Shown piece by piece: positions 1-12,200 of a stretch of DNA of 64,000 nucleotides. How positions within the stretch are numbered: position 1 is the stretch's first letter; every line of letters begins with the position of its first letter. The DNA comes from Vitis vinifera (taxonomy: Eukaryota > Streptophyta > Magnoliopsida > Vitales > Vitaceae). The DNA is taken from the NCBI RefSeq assembly GCF_030704535.1, contig NC_081807.1, forward strand, positions 4,939,001-5,003,000. Direction: 5' to 3'. The translations under genes and the position numbers were made by a program. The notes under the pieces are model-generated. The model was not told where the DNA came from. It saw only the letters and a list, made by a program, of their open reading frames with translations, and searched no databases.

Positions 1-342
1 ACTAGAGGATTATTACGGCGTCGATTTATCTGACAGAAAAGCGTTCATTCGAGAAGAGATCGACGTCTTCCTCCGAAGGTACATTTTCCAAATTGAAGCT
101 AAAGCTATAACAAGACAACAAAAGAAAAATGCAGAAGTTAAAGAAGGAGAAAAGGTTGATGAAGATGCATAGAATGTGGAGGAAAACGGTAAAAAGTATG
201 AAAAAAAAAAAGGCATTATCGAGAACGAAAAAGAGAGTGATGGAAAGGGAGAGATGGAAGGAAGGTGAGACTCTCTCTCTCGTTTTTTTTTTGTTTTCCT
301 GGCATTTTCTTTTTTGTGGTTGGCTTCTGTTTGATTGGTAGA

Positions 343-379
<37 letters not shown>

Positions 380-2040
380 AGGAAAAGAAACGAAAAGAAA
401 TTTTGGGTGTTTTGGTTGTTCTTTTGGTTCAAAAAGTAAACAAGAAAGTTATAGACCCAAGTGGTTGTATATGATGTGGTTTTGTTGCATTTTCTTTTCT
501 TCACTCTCTGTTTGGTTTCCGAGAACATGGACAAAAAGAAAAGGGAATGGAATTTTGGATCTATTGTTTCATTATCTTGTTTTGGTTTTCGGGAGTTAGG
601 AAAAGAAAGAAAACTCATAAAGGCAGTTTAATTGTATTAAGTGAGGTTTTCTTGCACTTTCTTTTCGTTCTATATCGTCTGTTTGGTTGATGAGAAAACG
701 GAGAAAATTAGGAAACGAAAATTTTAATCTGTTGTTGGGTCTTGTAGTCGTTTTTTTCCCGAAAAATAGGAAAAAGAACTAAGAGAGCCTATCTTATCAA
801 TGAGACGAGGCAAAGGGAAAAAAATATGGCCATGCACGGGGATGGGGGAGTAGCTTCTCATGTTGAAGGCAGGACCCGGGAACCGCTTTACCATTGGAGG
901 CGGGAAAAAGGACAGAAAGAAGGTTGAAAAAAAACGGATTGAAGGGGTGAAGAAAGGCATTCAAGGATTTAATAGGTGATGTGACCTGAAAAGTGCTAAA
1001 TGATGAACAAGGATTCATTTATCCGATACAAAGTATTTGGTATCCGGGGTTTGCTGACTTGAGTTTCATGGACTACTAGATTGTGGATTTTGCTGGTGTT
1101 TTTGTGCTTGTTTTGGATTTTGGGAAAGTTTTCTTTGGAGGTTTTTAGTAAGAAAAGTACATCTGACCATGGATCATGAATCATGTTAGATTTTTAGGCA
1201 TTTCAAGAACCTTGTCTGTTCCAATCTAAACAGGACCCCAGCTATCCCAACCTACTTATCCAACTATTCAAGGCATCATTTTGGAACTCATTGCAATTAA
1301 ACTGTATGATCCCTGTGCCTTATCAGTGTTAGTGACACTACCATTGTACATCTCCGAAGAGGAGTCTGGGTCCTTTTTCCTGATATCCAAAATGCTTAAA
1401 TGACACTGTTCTGTCCATGTTTTTGTGAGAAGGGGATAGAAAGGCAATTAGGTATATATGAGGCTACACCAACATGTGTTTGCAAAGAGATTACTGGACT
1501 GCATGTTGCTGTTGTTGATATTTCTAAGCACAATTGTTTTATCTTTTTGAGTAGGTCTGACAAGGTAGTAATAGATGTCAAGAAAAGAGGTGGATATAAC
1601 AAGTTATGCAGCCTTTCTCCCCAACTTCAAAAAATTGTTGGAGCTGCTGAATTGACCGGGCCTCAGGTATGCTCATCGACTTACAGAGATAATTGCATTC
1701 CATTTTGTTCTGGCTTGTGCTGCTTAGAATGAAGTCTTTGGAACCATGATTTAATATTCATTTTCCTCATTATTGGTTTTAGGTTGTAAAGAAATTTTGG
1801 ACATATATCCAGGAGAACAGCTTACAAGATCCAAAGAACAATAGAAATATAATCTGTGATGAATCATTGCAGGAGCTGTTTCACGTCGATTCTATCAACA
1901 TGTTTGAAATGAACAAAGTCTTGTCAAAGCATGTTTGGCAACTAAATGTTGAAGATGGTATTTCTTTGAACAAAACTAGTTTTCATGTTTACAATATGTG
2001 TGAATACATATGCCTTTTATCTTTTGTTTCTCTATATTGA
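1..2040 (+). CDS. DEK_C/SWIB domain protein, 3' part (5' end outside window)
   Basis: Likely a nuclear chromatin protein of the plant SWIB (BAF60b/MDM2 fold) family. The first exon enters from the left edge in frame 2 and encodes the end of a DEK_C domain (GVDLSDRKAFIREEIDVFL), then a Lys/Glu-rich linker. Exon 2 (1555-1666) gives the family signature KLCSLSPQLQKIVG. Exon 3 (1783-1957, or reading through to TGA at 2038-2040) gives the SWIB core, with FWTYIQENSLQDP, IICDE and MNKVLSKHVW. Exon 1 most naturally ends at 264, but a TAG stands in frame at 170-172. A donor at 78/79 has the same phase and would skip it. Relatives with two SWIB domains exist, but no second one is visible before transposon DNA begins at 2055. 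The gene is therefore either a short functional isoform or a decaying copy. The family call is firm; intactness is not. Confidence 0.8.
347..377 (+). repeat. G homopolymer, 31 bases
   Basis: An uninterrupted run of 31 G lies in the first visible intron of the SWIB gene, about 80 bases after the candidate donor. It can form G-quadruplexes in DNA or in the nascent transcript. Run length is likely variable and error-prone in assemblies. Confidence 0.9.
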
Positions 2041-2054
2041 CTTGTTTCCTTCTA

Positions 2055-2277
2055 GGCCATGTTTGGAATGTTGGAATAGAGAATGAGAAATCAATTCCTC
2101 GTATTCATTAATGTGTTTAGACTTTTTTTTAGAATGAGAATAGTAGTAAAAAAATTCATTGTTATGGAAACCAAATCTCACTTACTAGGATTTTGATTCC
2201 TCTCTTTTGCATGGAATAATGATTCACCCTCATTCACATCTTATTTCTATTTCTATTCCCACACACCAAACACACCC
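2055..2277. mobile_element. MITE, PIF/Harbinger-like ends
   Basis: A 223-bp element with imperfect terminal inverted repeats: the left end starts GGCCATGTTTGG and the right end reads CCAAACACACCC. The flanking triplets (CTA on the left, TAA on the right) only loosely resemble the TWA duplication of Harbinger elements, so the superfamily is tentative. It lies only about 100 bases past the SWIB core exon, where a longer SWIB gene would be expected to continue. Confidence 0.6.
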
Positions 2278-2362
2278 TAACTATACATGTTGCACCTTTG
2301 TGTGTGTGCATAGGCATGCATATCTTGGTCAATTTGTATCATATTACTTGTTTAGTTTGTAG

Positions 2363-2644
2363 TTTGAGGAAGAATTAATTAATTAAAATGAATGAAAAAA
2401 TCCCAAATTTGTAAATCTAACCTCTCCCACTTTTGAACTTAAAAAATAACCAATTTTTGACATAAATGTCTTTTAACATTTCGATTATTTACATGAAAGT
2501 TAGAATATAGAAAATTATTTTACAAGAAAAAAGTGGGGTCATTTTTGTCAAAAATGGGTAGTTTTCAAGTTCGAATGTCGGAGAGGTTAGATTTACAAAT
2601 TGGGAATCATTTCATCCCTTTTAATCAAATAACCCTTTGAGGAA
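2363..2644. mobile_element. Mutator-like MITE with 9-bp target duplication
   Basis: The element body spans 2372-2635 (264 bp) and is almost entirely two long inverted repeats of roughly 105-110 bp each. The shared core is TTTGTAAATCTAACCTCTCC on the left and its complement on the right. It is flanked by identical 9-bp copies of TTTGAGGAA at 2363-2371 and 2636-2644. Long inverted repeats plus a 9-bp duplication are the hallmark of Mutator-type elements. There is no coding capacity, so it is non-autonomous. Confidence 0.85.
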
Positions 2645-3018
2645 TAGGTCGGGTAACACATTGTGTGCGTGTATATATATATCTTTGGTAACATAAAAAT
2701 GCACTAGATCTCTCCCTCAAGGTCCAAGTCTTATGTAAACCTGGGACTCAAACTTTGCACCTCCCATTCATGAGCTGAAGAGCCTACCTATTAGGCTAAC
2801 CAGGATGGTGGATGATGGGATGAGGATAGGTGGATGGGCACAAAAATGTTTAGTGTTATCTTAGTGCAAGACGGAAGTGTATTTTGCACTAATAAGCATC
2901 ACATTCCTTAGACTCTATTTACTATGGTCTAGCTTAGAAAAATTAGTGGAGGTTAGCACAACAGCAAGATTCTAACTATGAGTAATATCTCAATGATGAT
3001 TAATTAAAATGATTATCT

Positions 3019-3400
3019 ATGGAGTACTTTGATGCCTATAAAGAATCTATAGAATGGTTGGAGAGGACTCCTTTGGTCAAAGACAACCGATTCGTCCTAC
3101 TAACATGTCTTCTGCTGGGATTGGGTGTCTGGTGGTATCTTCTGCCAGAGCCCCTACTGGTTCAACCAACGGCTTGTTGCTCGCCAAATAGAACCCATCA
3201 TTTTGAGATATTGATAAGGTGAATACCTAGTCTATTCAATACTAGGCCTAATGAGTTTGAAGGATAGCCCCTTCCATCTCCATGGGCTCTTAGGCATCTA
3301 AGAATGGTTTGAAGGATGGCCCAACTACTGAGGTCGGGCCCGAATTTAGTCCAGTTTTCATACAAATTGAAATATGATTTTCTTATATATATATATATCA
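3019..3400. other. Unassigned low-copy-looking stretch
   Basis: A 67-codon open frame at 3019-3222 and a moderately GC-rich stretch follow the MITEs. The predicted peptide has no recognisable domain, no splice context and no homology I can name. I treat it as non-coding debris, possibly from a transposon. Confidence 0.3.
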
Positions 3401-3919
3401 TACAAAATCAATTTCTCTTTCCTTTTTTCTTGGAAAAACACTAGACATGTCATATATTATTTAATATAATAAAATTTATGTAAACATTTAACAAAATTAT
3501 TATTTTTAACATCTTATAATTTCGCGTGCTTGCTTTAATTCTTAAGTCCAAAAAGTAAAAACCTTTTATGTCTATGGATTATTTTATTAAAAAAAAAGTG
3601 TTTTACTGGAAAATGAAAGTCAACTTAAAAGTTAAGATAACAACATGAGATAAATAAGATAAAATAAACTTTTTTTTTGTTTTTTTACTATTTTAACTTC
3701 AATCTACTTTAGAGTCAATATTTCTTAAGATGTGTAATTGGAGTTGTTAAGGTTTAAGGAATGATTGATATGCATAATCATGTGTTCACTTTGAAGAAAA
3801 ATACAAAAAACAATTCAAAGCCAAAAATTAGGAAGCACGTGTGAACTTCTCGAGTGAGCTTTAAACGTCCTATTGGCGGTTTAAATATTGCCTTAGAGAA
3901 CATTCAAATATTTTCTTTA

Positions 3920-4244
3920 GGTTATGTTAGGTCCCAAAAAAGAATAAGGAAAAAAGAAAAATATCAAGAAAAATGATTTTCTTATATTTGGTTGTATTAT
4001 AATAAATATTAAAGAAAATCAAATATAATTAAAATTTATTAAAAATTTATGTATTTTAAAATTATTTAATCTTTATATTGATGATTTAAAATAAATAAAA
4101 TGGATATTTAGTAGCAAATAAAAATAATTTATTAAGTTTTAATTTTTTTTTTATTTTCTTTCACTTTTTATTTTCTTTTATTTTTCCTTCGTATTTTCTT
4201 TCCCTTACATTTTATCTCAAATTTTCCAAAAATCAAACATAACC
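3920..4244. mobile_element. Tourist-like MITE (Harbinger type), TTA duplication
   Basis: A 325-bp AT-rich element that begins GGTTATGTTAGG and ends with CAAACATAACC, so the ends are inverted repeats. It is flanked by TTA at 3917-3919 and 4245-4247, the usual 3-bp duplication of Harbinger/Tourist elements. Its left half is clearly related to 59795-59915, and its right half to the end of a fragment near 12395-12550, so this is a repeated family in the window. Confidence 0.75.
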
Positions 4245-4588
4245 TTAGTGTTTGAAACTTCCTTTGGGTGTTCAAATACTTAACTCTTTGCTTAAAAAAA
4301 ATTTTAAGTTATTCTTCGTAATTTTTGGGGGGGCATTTTTGTAAAATTGATGTTAGGATTGTTTTCAAATCAATATCTTAGGTTTTTGGTATAAATATAC
4401 AAGTTTAAAATGTTGAATATGAGGCCAAGAGATTAGTCATTCATATAACCCTAAGAGTCGATCTCTCAATCTTTTAAGGCTATTCTTGAAAGAAATTTTT
4501 TTAACAATTTAAAGGTCAACAATTTGAATTACTAAAGCCTTAATAAAATCTTTGAGGTGATCAATAAAGGAATATGCAGATGTGTTAA

Positions 4589-5284
4589 AGGTGTCCAATA
4601 AGCCATGTACGGGTCGACATGTTGGTCGGTACGACCCATTTGAAAATCGTGTTGGGTCAAGCTAACCCATACATACCAAATAAGTGATTCAACATGACCA
4701 ATAAGCTCACAGGTTAATTATGTCATGTCATTTTATGCCAATTGTGCCAAACGTGTCGTGCTAGTGGCCATGGCCCACTCAATTTATTAAAAATTTTAAT
4801 TTAATTTTTAAAGTCATTTTATTTTAATTTTTTTCATTATTAAATGAAATTTCTTTTTTGTTACTTTAAATATTTATAATAATTATACCTTTTTTTATAT
4901 TTATATTTATCAAGTTTGTAATCGTAAAATTATAGAAATGTTAATTTTTTGTTTTTAAAAATAGTAAAAAGAAATCATATTTGAATTTGGCTTTTTTTTA
5001 TTATCAAAATAATAATAAATTTAAAATAATAGAATATAGAAGGAAATGAAATATAAAAAAAAATTATTCAATAATTTAACAAATTATATAAACAAATAAA
5101 GAGAGAAAAAAGTGAGAATTGCATTTAACATGTAATAAAAAAGAAAAAATAAAAGGTAAAAATGTAAATTTAAAAGAGTATATCGACACGATGACAGACA
5201 GGATGAGTGTCGCATCGATCTGACCTAACCTTTTGACATTTTTAACCATAAGTCAAAATGAGCGGGTCAGCCCATTGGACACCT
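4589..5284. mobile_element. Non-autonomous hAT-like element, about 0.7 kb
   Basis: The stretch starts AGGTGTCCAATAAGCC and ends GCCCATTGGACACCT, an inverted-repeat pair at the extreme ends. Subterminal regions are rich in GGGTC/GACCC and CGTGTCG-type short motifs. The interior is AT-rich, with no open frame. Flanks ATGTGTTA and CTATGTTA match at 6 of 8 positions, consistent with an aged 8-bp hAT target duplication. Length and structure suit a deletion derivative. Confidence 0.65.
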
Positions 5285-5531
5285 CTATGTTAAGTCAAAA
5301 GACGTAAAAAAAAAAAAAGAGTATAAATACTAATAATATAAAACCCCAATTGAGTAAATACATTTGATCAAACAAAATGTGTACCTTCTTTTCAAATTTA
5401 GTGAATTGATTGCAATCAACAGACGTTCTATCATTTTTTACACTTAAAGTTTTTAAGTGATTTTTTCCACCTTACATCTTATGCTACTTATCGGAATTAG
5501 TAATGCTACTTCTCACTTTAGCAACCACAGC

Positions 5532-5750
5532 CACGAAGCATGGTCAAAATTGACTAAGCTATATGGTAATGTATCACGCTCTTGCATCACATCATGAACT
5601 CGTGGAGGCAACTCACAATACCTAACAGTCAAACCTTATGCAATGTTGCTCCCACCCAAGAAGATTTGGTTGTCCTTGCCTTGTACACTCTTGGAAACTA
5701 GATGAAAGAAGTGCCTGCTGCCATTCACCACTGAGGAACTCTTTAGGACC
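5532..5750 (+). mobile_element. Decayed copia-type gag fragment
   Basis: Translation in shifting frames gives pieces that read like the gag (UBN2-type) region of plant copia retrotransposons: first EAWSKLTKLYGN followed by SRSC, then APTQEDLVVLALYTLGN, then KEVPAAI. Order and spacing match that family, but frameshifts and stops interrupt them. No LTR, integrase or reverse transcriptase is visible nearby, so only a gag remnant survives. Confidence 0.5.
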
Positions 5751-5809
5751 AATAAATACTTCCATTTCTAGCCGTATGATATGATTGTATTAAATAAGGC
5801 TATTGTAAT

Positions 5810-6145
5810 TCCAAGAACATGACAAGGGTAGTTTCGGAAGAAAAAGAGAAAAGATGGGGAAGATGGAGCAGTTGCAGAGGACACGCTTTTTCAGGTAGAG
5901 AACGGGGGTGGGAAACGTGACGATTAATCAAATAAAAGGGAGCTGGCCGTAGAAAATGTCAAAGCGAGAATCTTAGGGCGTGGGTCCCACCAATATTCGG
6001 GGAAATTTTTGTAAAAAGCACCGCCGTATGTTATGCGGCGAACCGATTCCCATTTTTCGCCGTTCGCCGCACAACCCCATCGTTTCTTGTCGCTCCATTT
6101 GCAGATACCACCGCCGGAATCTCTTTCCACCTCACATTTCTTCTT
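5810..6145. other. GC-richer island, promoter-like, no gene found
   Basis: In a very AT-rich setting, this stretch has many CpG-containing words (GCCGTATG, GCGGCGAACCG, GCCGTTCGCCGC, CACCGCCGG). Two short open frames overlap in opposite directions, and neither has a recognisable domain. It resembles the 5' leader or promoter of a plant gene, but no coding exons follow for 9 kb on the plus strand, or before the SWIB gene on the minus strand. It may be an orphan promoter or a relic first exon. Confidence 0.35.
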
Positions 6146-6214
6146 TCATTCAAATTAATCTTATTAAATTTAATTATATAAAAATTACTTATTAAAACTT
6201 TATTATCTAAATAT

Positions 6215-6249
<35 letters not shown>

Positions 6250-9200
6250 AAATAATGAAATTAAAATATTAATAAATAAAATGTAAGACTGTTAAATTAT
6301 GATAGTGAACAACAACTTTTGGGTGGGATATTAACACGTATACAAATTATAATAAAAATTTAAATAAAATATATTAAAATGAATGGTCAAGATCTTATTT
6401 AGCACATCCAATGGTACAAAATAATTCTCCGGTACCTACCCACTTGGTATCATAAATTCTACCAAATGTTGTTATAGTCTTCGCAAGTATCTAAAAAAGT
6501 TTAGACATGTTGGTCTAGACTTTTTTTTTTCTTTTCTTTTTTTTTTAAGAAATCAAAAATCTGAGTTTGAAAACATGTTCAGGGTAAAAAAAAAATCATA
6601 TTTTTAAATTTATTTTATTATTTTTTTTTTATATTAATGAGATTGATGATTCAATTTTCATGATTTTAAAATATATCTGTATGATAAAAAAGAGTTTATA
6701 TTTATATAATATCGAAAAACCTTTCATCAAATACCAGAAATCATAAAATTAAAATCAAACAAAATTATATTAATATCAATTTTTAAAAAATAATTTTCAC
6801 ATTTTTTAATTAAACATATTTTCAAAAAATAAAATTATAATTAAAAAAAATGGTAGAAAACATATTCCTTGTACATGGTAATTAAACAAAAATAGAATGG
6901 AATGGTATAATGTGGAATGGATTAAAAACTCATAATTGAAAAGGGGGAAATGGAAAACAGCTCATCTCATCTCAACATATCTCATGGTCCAACCCATGAT
7001 TTGATTGCGCACGAAATAAAAATAGTGCTCATAACACACTCATCACCAATCCAACATTCCCCATGGCATGAGAAGCCACGTTTGTCAAGAATATTCCACA
7101 AAATATTTTATTAAAAAAAAAAAGAAAAAAAAAAAAAAAGAGGAAATTGCCCTTAATCAAAAGGGTTGAAACGTGAAGGGTAACATGAAAAAGGGTAAGA
7201 AAAAAATGATGAAATCAAGTGAGTGGAAGTCTTGCAATAATGTCACTCAACATGTGTGAAAAAAAAAAAAAATAGGAAATGACCAAAAACACCCCTAAAA
7301 GAAAGGGGGAAAAAAAGGGAAAAAAAAAAAAGGAGAAGAAAATAATAGTGTTTTGTGTATACCCACATAATTCAAAAGATTCCAAGTTATGGGCAGGTGG
7401 AGAAAATATTAAATAAAAAATATATTTAAAAAAAACAAAAAAAAAAAAAGAAAGAAAGATAGCCGTAGGAGGAGGAGGAGGGAAGTGACATAAATGCCAT
7501 GAACATGAGGCTTGTCATCACGTGAAAGATGCCATTTGGGGGTGGGAGAGGTTTGATAAGGACTTGTTTGGCCTCCTCTCCTAATGCCCATAATATTTGG
7601 TATCTTGTTTTTGTTCTTTGGATTCAACCCTATTTTGTTTGCACTTCCATCAAATGATAGACATTTGCTCATTCATTGAATCTTGTGGACATTTGATCAT
7701 GACCCTCTTTTTTTTTTTTCTTTTTTCTTTGGTGAAGCATTATTGCAAGTGTCCATCTATGAGTGTTTCATCCACGTTTTGGGGTGGCAATATCTTCCTA
7801 TCAATATATCTACCAAAAATAAAAAAATCTACAAATATTTTTAGGTTCTATTTAAAAATACTTTCAAAAACAATTTCTAAAAATTAGGAACTTAAAGGTG
7901 GCTTTGATAGTATTTTTAGTGATTTTTTTTTTTTAACTTTTCGAAAACCCAAACATAGCCTTATAAAGCATTTCTAGTCATTTCTTATTTCTAATACATA
8001 AAAATATTTTGTATTATTAATTATTACATTTAAAAATATAAATACAAATAATTTGTAATTTAAAAATAAAAAAAATAAAAAAAAAGGTGGGAAAGTCCAA
8101 TGCTGAAAAAGAAAGTAAAAAAAGGTGGTGTCATTTGTCAACCTTTTAGTTCAAAGTGAGAAACCACTTTGGATAGTACACATCTACAGATACCATTTCT
8201 TGGATTCCCAAGGGTATCTTCAAACCAAATGTACTGCTTTTTGGGATTTTTTTTTGTTTTTTTATTTTATTTTTTAACTTTTTCTTGAATTGACAAATTA
8301 CATTGTTCCCTGCCATCATTACTGTCATTAGGAGGAGGATTAGGGAGAATCTTATACCTTTGACTGCTCATTATCAAGCAATATAATAATCAACCACCTT
8401 CAAGGGGGAAAACCCATATTTTAATTTCCCCAAAATGCCCCCATAATTTATTTTTTTTTATTTTTTTTTCCAATAATGTAAACAATAATGTCCAAGGGTT
8501 TGTTTCAAATCACTGTGGAGGTGGGCTCTAGATGTTGTTGGTTGAGGAAGAAATGTCAAGTTCATTTTATTATTCTTCAACTCTTGCACTTTTTTGGATG
8601 ATCATCAGATTCTGTCATGTTTAATTTGGATCCCAATCTTAAAAATATCTCTCCATCAAAAAGGGTTCATAAATATTTTGATTTTAAAAATTAAAAATTT
8701 TTTTAAAAAAAAACTAATCAATTTAATGGTCAAATATAACAAATTTTATAATTAATTTTGATATTTTTAAAATTTTATTATGCATGCCATTTTGCCTTCT
8801 AAATTTTTTTTGAGAATACTCGTATCACCACCAAATATTATTTTTCATAAATAAATAAATAAATAATTCTGAAAAATTTAACAATAAATTAAAAAAAAAA
8901 AAGTTGCTAAAATTGAGGGGCATGGTGGGTGTATGAGTGAAAATAAATGGAGATTCTTTCCCCACAAGAGTCCAAGGAAAAGAATGCAAGATGTGGATCT
9001 AAGCATAAAATAAATAAATAAATTAAAAAATGAAAAAAATAAATAAAAGGAGAGAGATTCTAAAATGTGGGTAAGAGAAATGGAATCTAATGGCTGGAAA
9101 AAGCTTGTCCTTATAGGTTGAGGGAAAAGGGCATCTTCTTCTCTGTCCCCTCTCCTCCTATGTTCCAAACCATTTCTGAAAATTTGGGGCCCTTCTCACT

Positions 9201-12200
9201 TCTTAGATTCCCTTATCTCCAACCTCCACCTCTTTCAATGCTTCATTTTTCTACCCCTCTTCACCTTCCATTCACATGTGCCTCTCTCTCTTTGTCCTTT
9301 TCCCAAATAACATTTTTCATATGCACCTTTTTCTTTCCTTTTTTTTGTTTGGTTAGATTTTTTTCCGAGAAAATTAGTGTCAACTAATAGCTACAATATC
9401 TTCCCTTCTTGAGTAGGTGTAATGGGTTTCAATTTTGAGATTAAGGGTTTTTCCTAAAGTTTTTTCAAAAATAATTTTAAAAATCAATTTTTAAAAGTTG
9501 TTTTATGATTTTTGGTAGGAGAAATATATATTTAGAAATATAAAGTATTTTTAACTTATTTTTTTATATTTTAAAACACATTTTAAAAATAACTTTTATC
9601 TAATAATATTATATTTTAAATCTTTCCTCTTATTTTTTACAATAATCCTTAAAAAATAAGTAAAAACAATTTAAAAATATCATCCAAAAATACCCTTTTT
9701 TAAAATTTTAAGAACAAAAAATTATTTTATGCTTATCAATTATTAGATATATTTTTTTATTTATTTAATTTTAAATATATATTTTAAATTTTCTCAAGCT
9801 TTAATTTAATTAATAGAATGGTGGGGAGGTCTTACCATAAGAGAACAACAAGTCACACGTGGAAATGGGAGATGGTTGTGGTTTCTATTCATTGCTCTAT
9901 CCACCACTCTTGTTAGAAACGGGAATAAGAATAAAATAAAATAAATTATTTTTTATTTTTTGTATTTTTTTAAATTGAATGAGCATGGATTTACTATCAC
10001 CTCACATGACAAATTGATGAAAGCGAAAGGACTATGAAAATGAAAGAAGCTCTCAAATAATTTGACAAGTTTATAAAGATGAATCTCACAAAAGATTCTT
10101 GGTTTACCTTCGATTACATCTGAAAATGACATTTAAACCTTATTATAATTGGTTATTTGTGGGTGTATTTTCAAACCCTAGGGGAGTGGTATCTCCATCC
10201 TCTCATGACCATATCTTATTATTACTAATATATTTTCCTATAGGACTTCAACAATGGCTTTTACATTATGCTTTTAGTTGGGTGATTATGATTATATCTC
10301 TTAACCAAATCATCCCGATGATGCAAAAATAGTAATGTTCTGTTCGAAATGAAAGAATAGGAAATCAGTAACACCGTTTAAGACTGTGTTTGATGCGTAA
10401 GAATGAGAATGAGGGGGAATCGTAATAGTATATAGAATAAAATAATCAAAATTATAGTTTAAATGAAATTTGGTTTTAAAACAAAACTATTAAATAAGGT
10501 AAAAAAAAATGTGGCATATTTGAAAGAATTATAACAAAATTGAAAGTATAACCTAAATTTTATTTATGATTTTCTTCATTCATGGGAAACTAATTCAATT
10601 ATTGTCTTAAAGTCGTGAATTAATCCAAAAGTTTAAACTAAATAAAATGTCTAATTATTTATAGAGCTACTAATTAACAAAAAAAAATAAATGGGAACTA
10701 AGGTTAAGATATTGTATTCAATTATTAATTGACTGAAAATTCTAAGTTTGTTAGGTAATGATGGACCGAACATTTATATTAATTAACATTTTTAATTTTC
10801 ACAAGGAAATAAGTTGATTTTCAAAATTCTATGTAAAAGTAAAATTTTTGGAAGATTTCCAAATGTGTAATTCAACTTATAGAAAACAAGCTAAAATTTC
10901 ATTTTTATGTATACATTTCCTCTTTATTTTCAAAAGAAAAGAATTAAAATTTCAAATATATCATTTTTTTTTATTTAATTATAATACGTGAAAATGGTAA
11001 TTATACAAAGAAAAAAAAACCATTTTCGACTAAAAATTCTTTTAAAATACAATTTTCAAACATCAACTAATCTAATAAAATTCATGATTTACACATTTAC
11101 TTCTACTTTTAATAAAAGCACAAATAAAAAGCTATTCCAAATAAAGATAAGGATATAAACGAGGCAAAGTAAGATAGACGAAGACTCTTTTATTAGGTTT
11201 GAGGAAGGCTCCTTTGTTCTCATCCTCACTTGTAAAATTATTCTACGTCCTCATCCCATTTCCCATTTTAGACTAAGTAGGACCAAAAATCCCATTAAAG
11301 GAATAAATTCCCTATGGTGATGGGAGATTTTTTTTAATGTTTTAAATTTCATACTTTTATATTTAAATTAATAAAATCAATACAAATATTTGTTTTTAAA
11401 ATTTTAAATATTAAGTCATATATAGAATATTATTTTTTATTATTTTTATAAATATAATAATAATAATATATAATCAAGATAGGGAATGGGATCTCAATTA
11501 TTAGGCTGCCTCTCTACCTAATTAGAGAAGAACTTCTTGAAGACCCATTTCAATGGATTTTCATGCCATTCCTAAACAAAGAATAGAGACAAAACATATG
11601 TTAAGGAAGCTTGGTGGTTGTGGACCATGGAAGCAAAGTTGAACAAGGTTTGGAATCAAGGTGGGTTTCCCCCTTTTTTTTAAGGTGGGGAAAGAGGGAA
11701 ACACATGGACTCCCAAGTGGCGATTTGATTCCCTTTGAAATTGAGAAAAGGCCCTTTTGCACAATTACATAGAAAAGAGTTCCCATTATTTAAATTAAAT
11801 AAACATTTTTATTTTTGAAAATCAAAATTACGTTAAACACGTGTTGGAATCTCAGTGGACATGTGGATTGGTCTCACCATTCCAACTTGGAGGCTTCATT
11901 GTTCCGATAGATGGAAATTTTTCTAACCCATCATGGACCATTGTTGAGCCAAAAGTGGCTTTAGGGCCGAAGGACTGAAAATAATTTAATATATTTTCTT
12001 TTTTTACAATAATGTCCCTGCTATGTCATTGTTATTTCAAGTCATGCCATCCCCTTTGCTTTTGCTTGGATCTTTTTCTTTTTTTTTGAACTTTTTTGAA
12101 AAATAGAATTATCATATTTGTTATTTTAATTTTTTTATTAGTTGAAATTGACCAAATTTTAAGATACTTTAAGGTTCAAATTAGATTGGCACTTTCTAAT

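Noticed and set aside
13-618. 201-codon minus-strand frame opposite the SWIB linker and G-run
   Set aside because: It is the low-complexity shadow of the purine-rich exon and poly-G tract (poly-Pro, Ser/Phe-rich) and has no domain.
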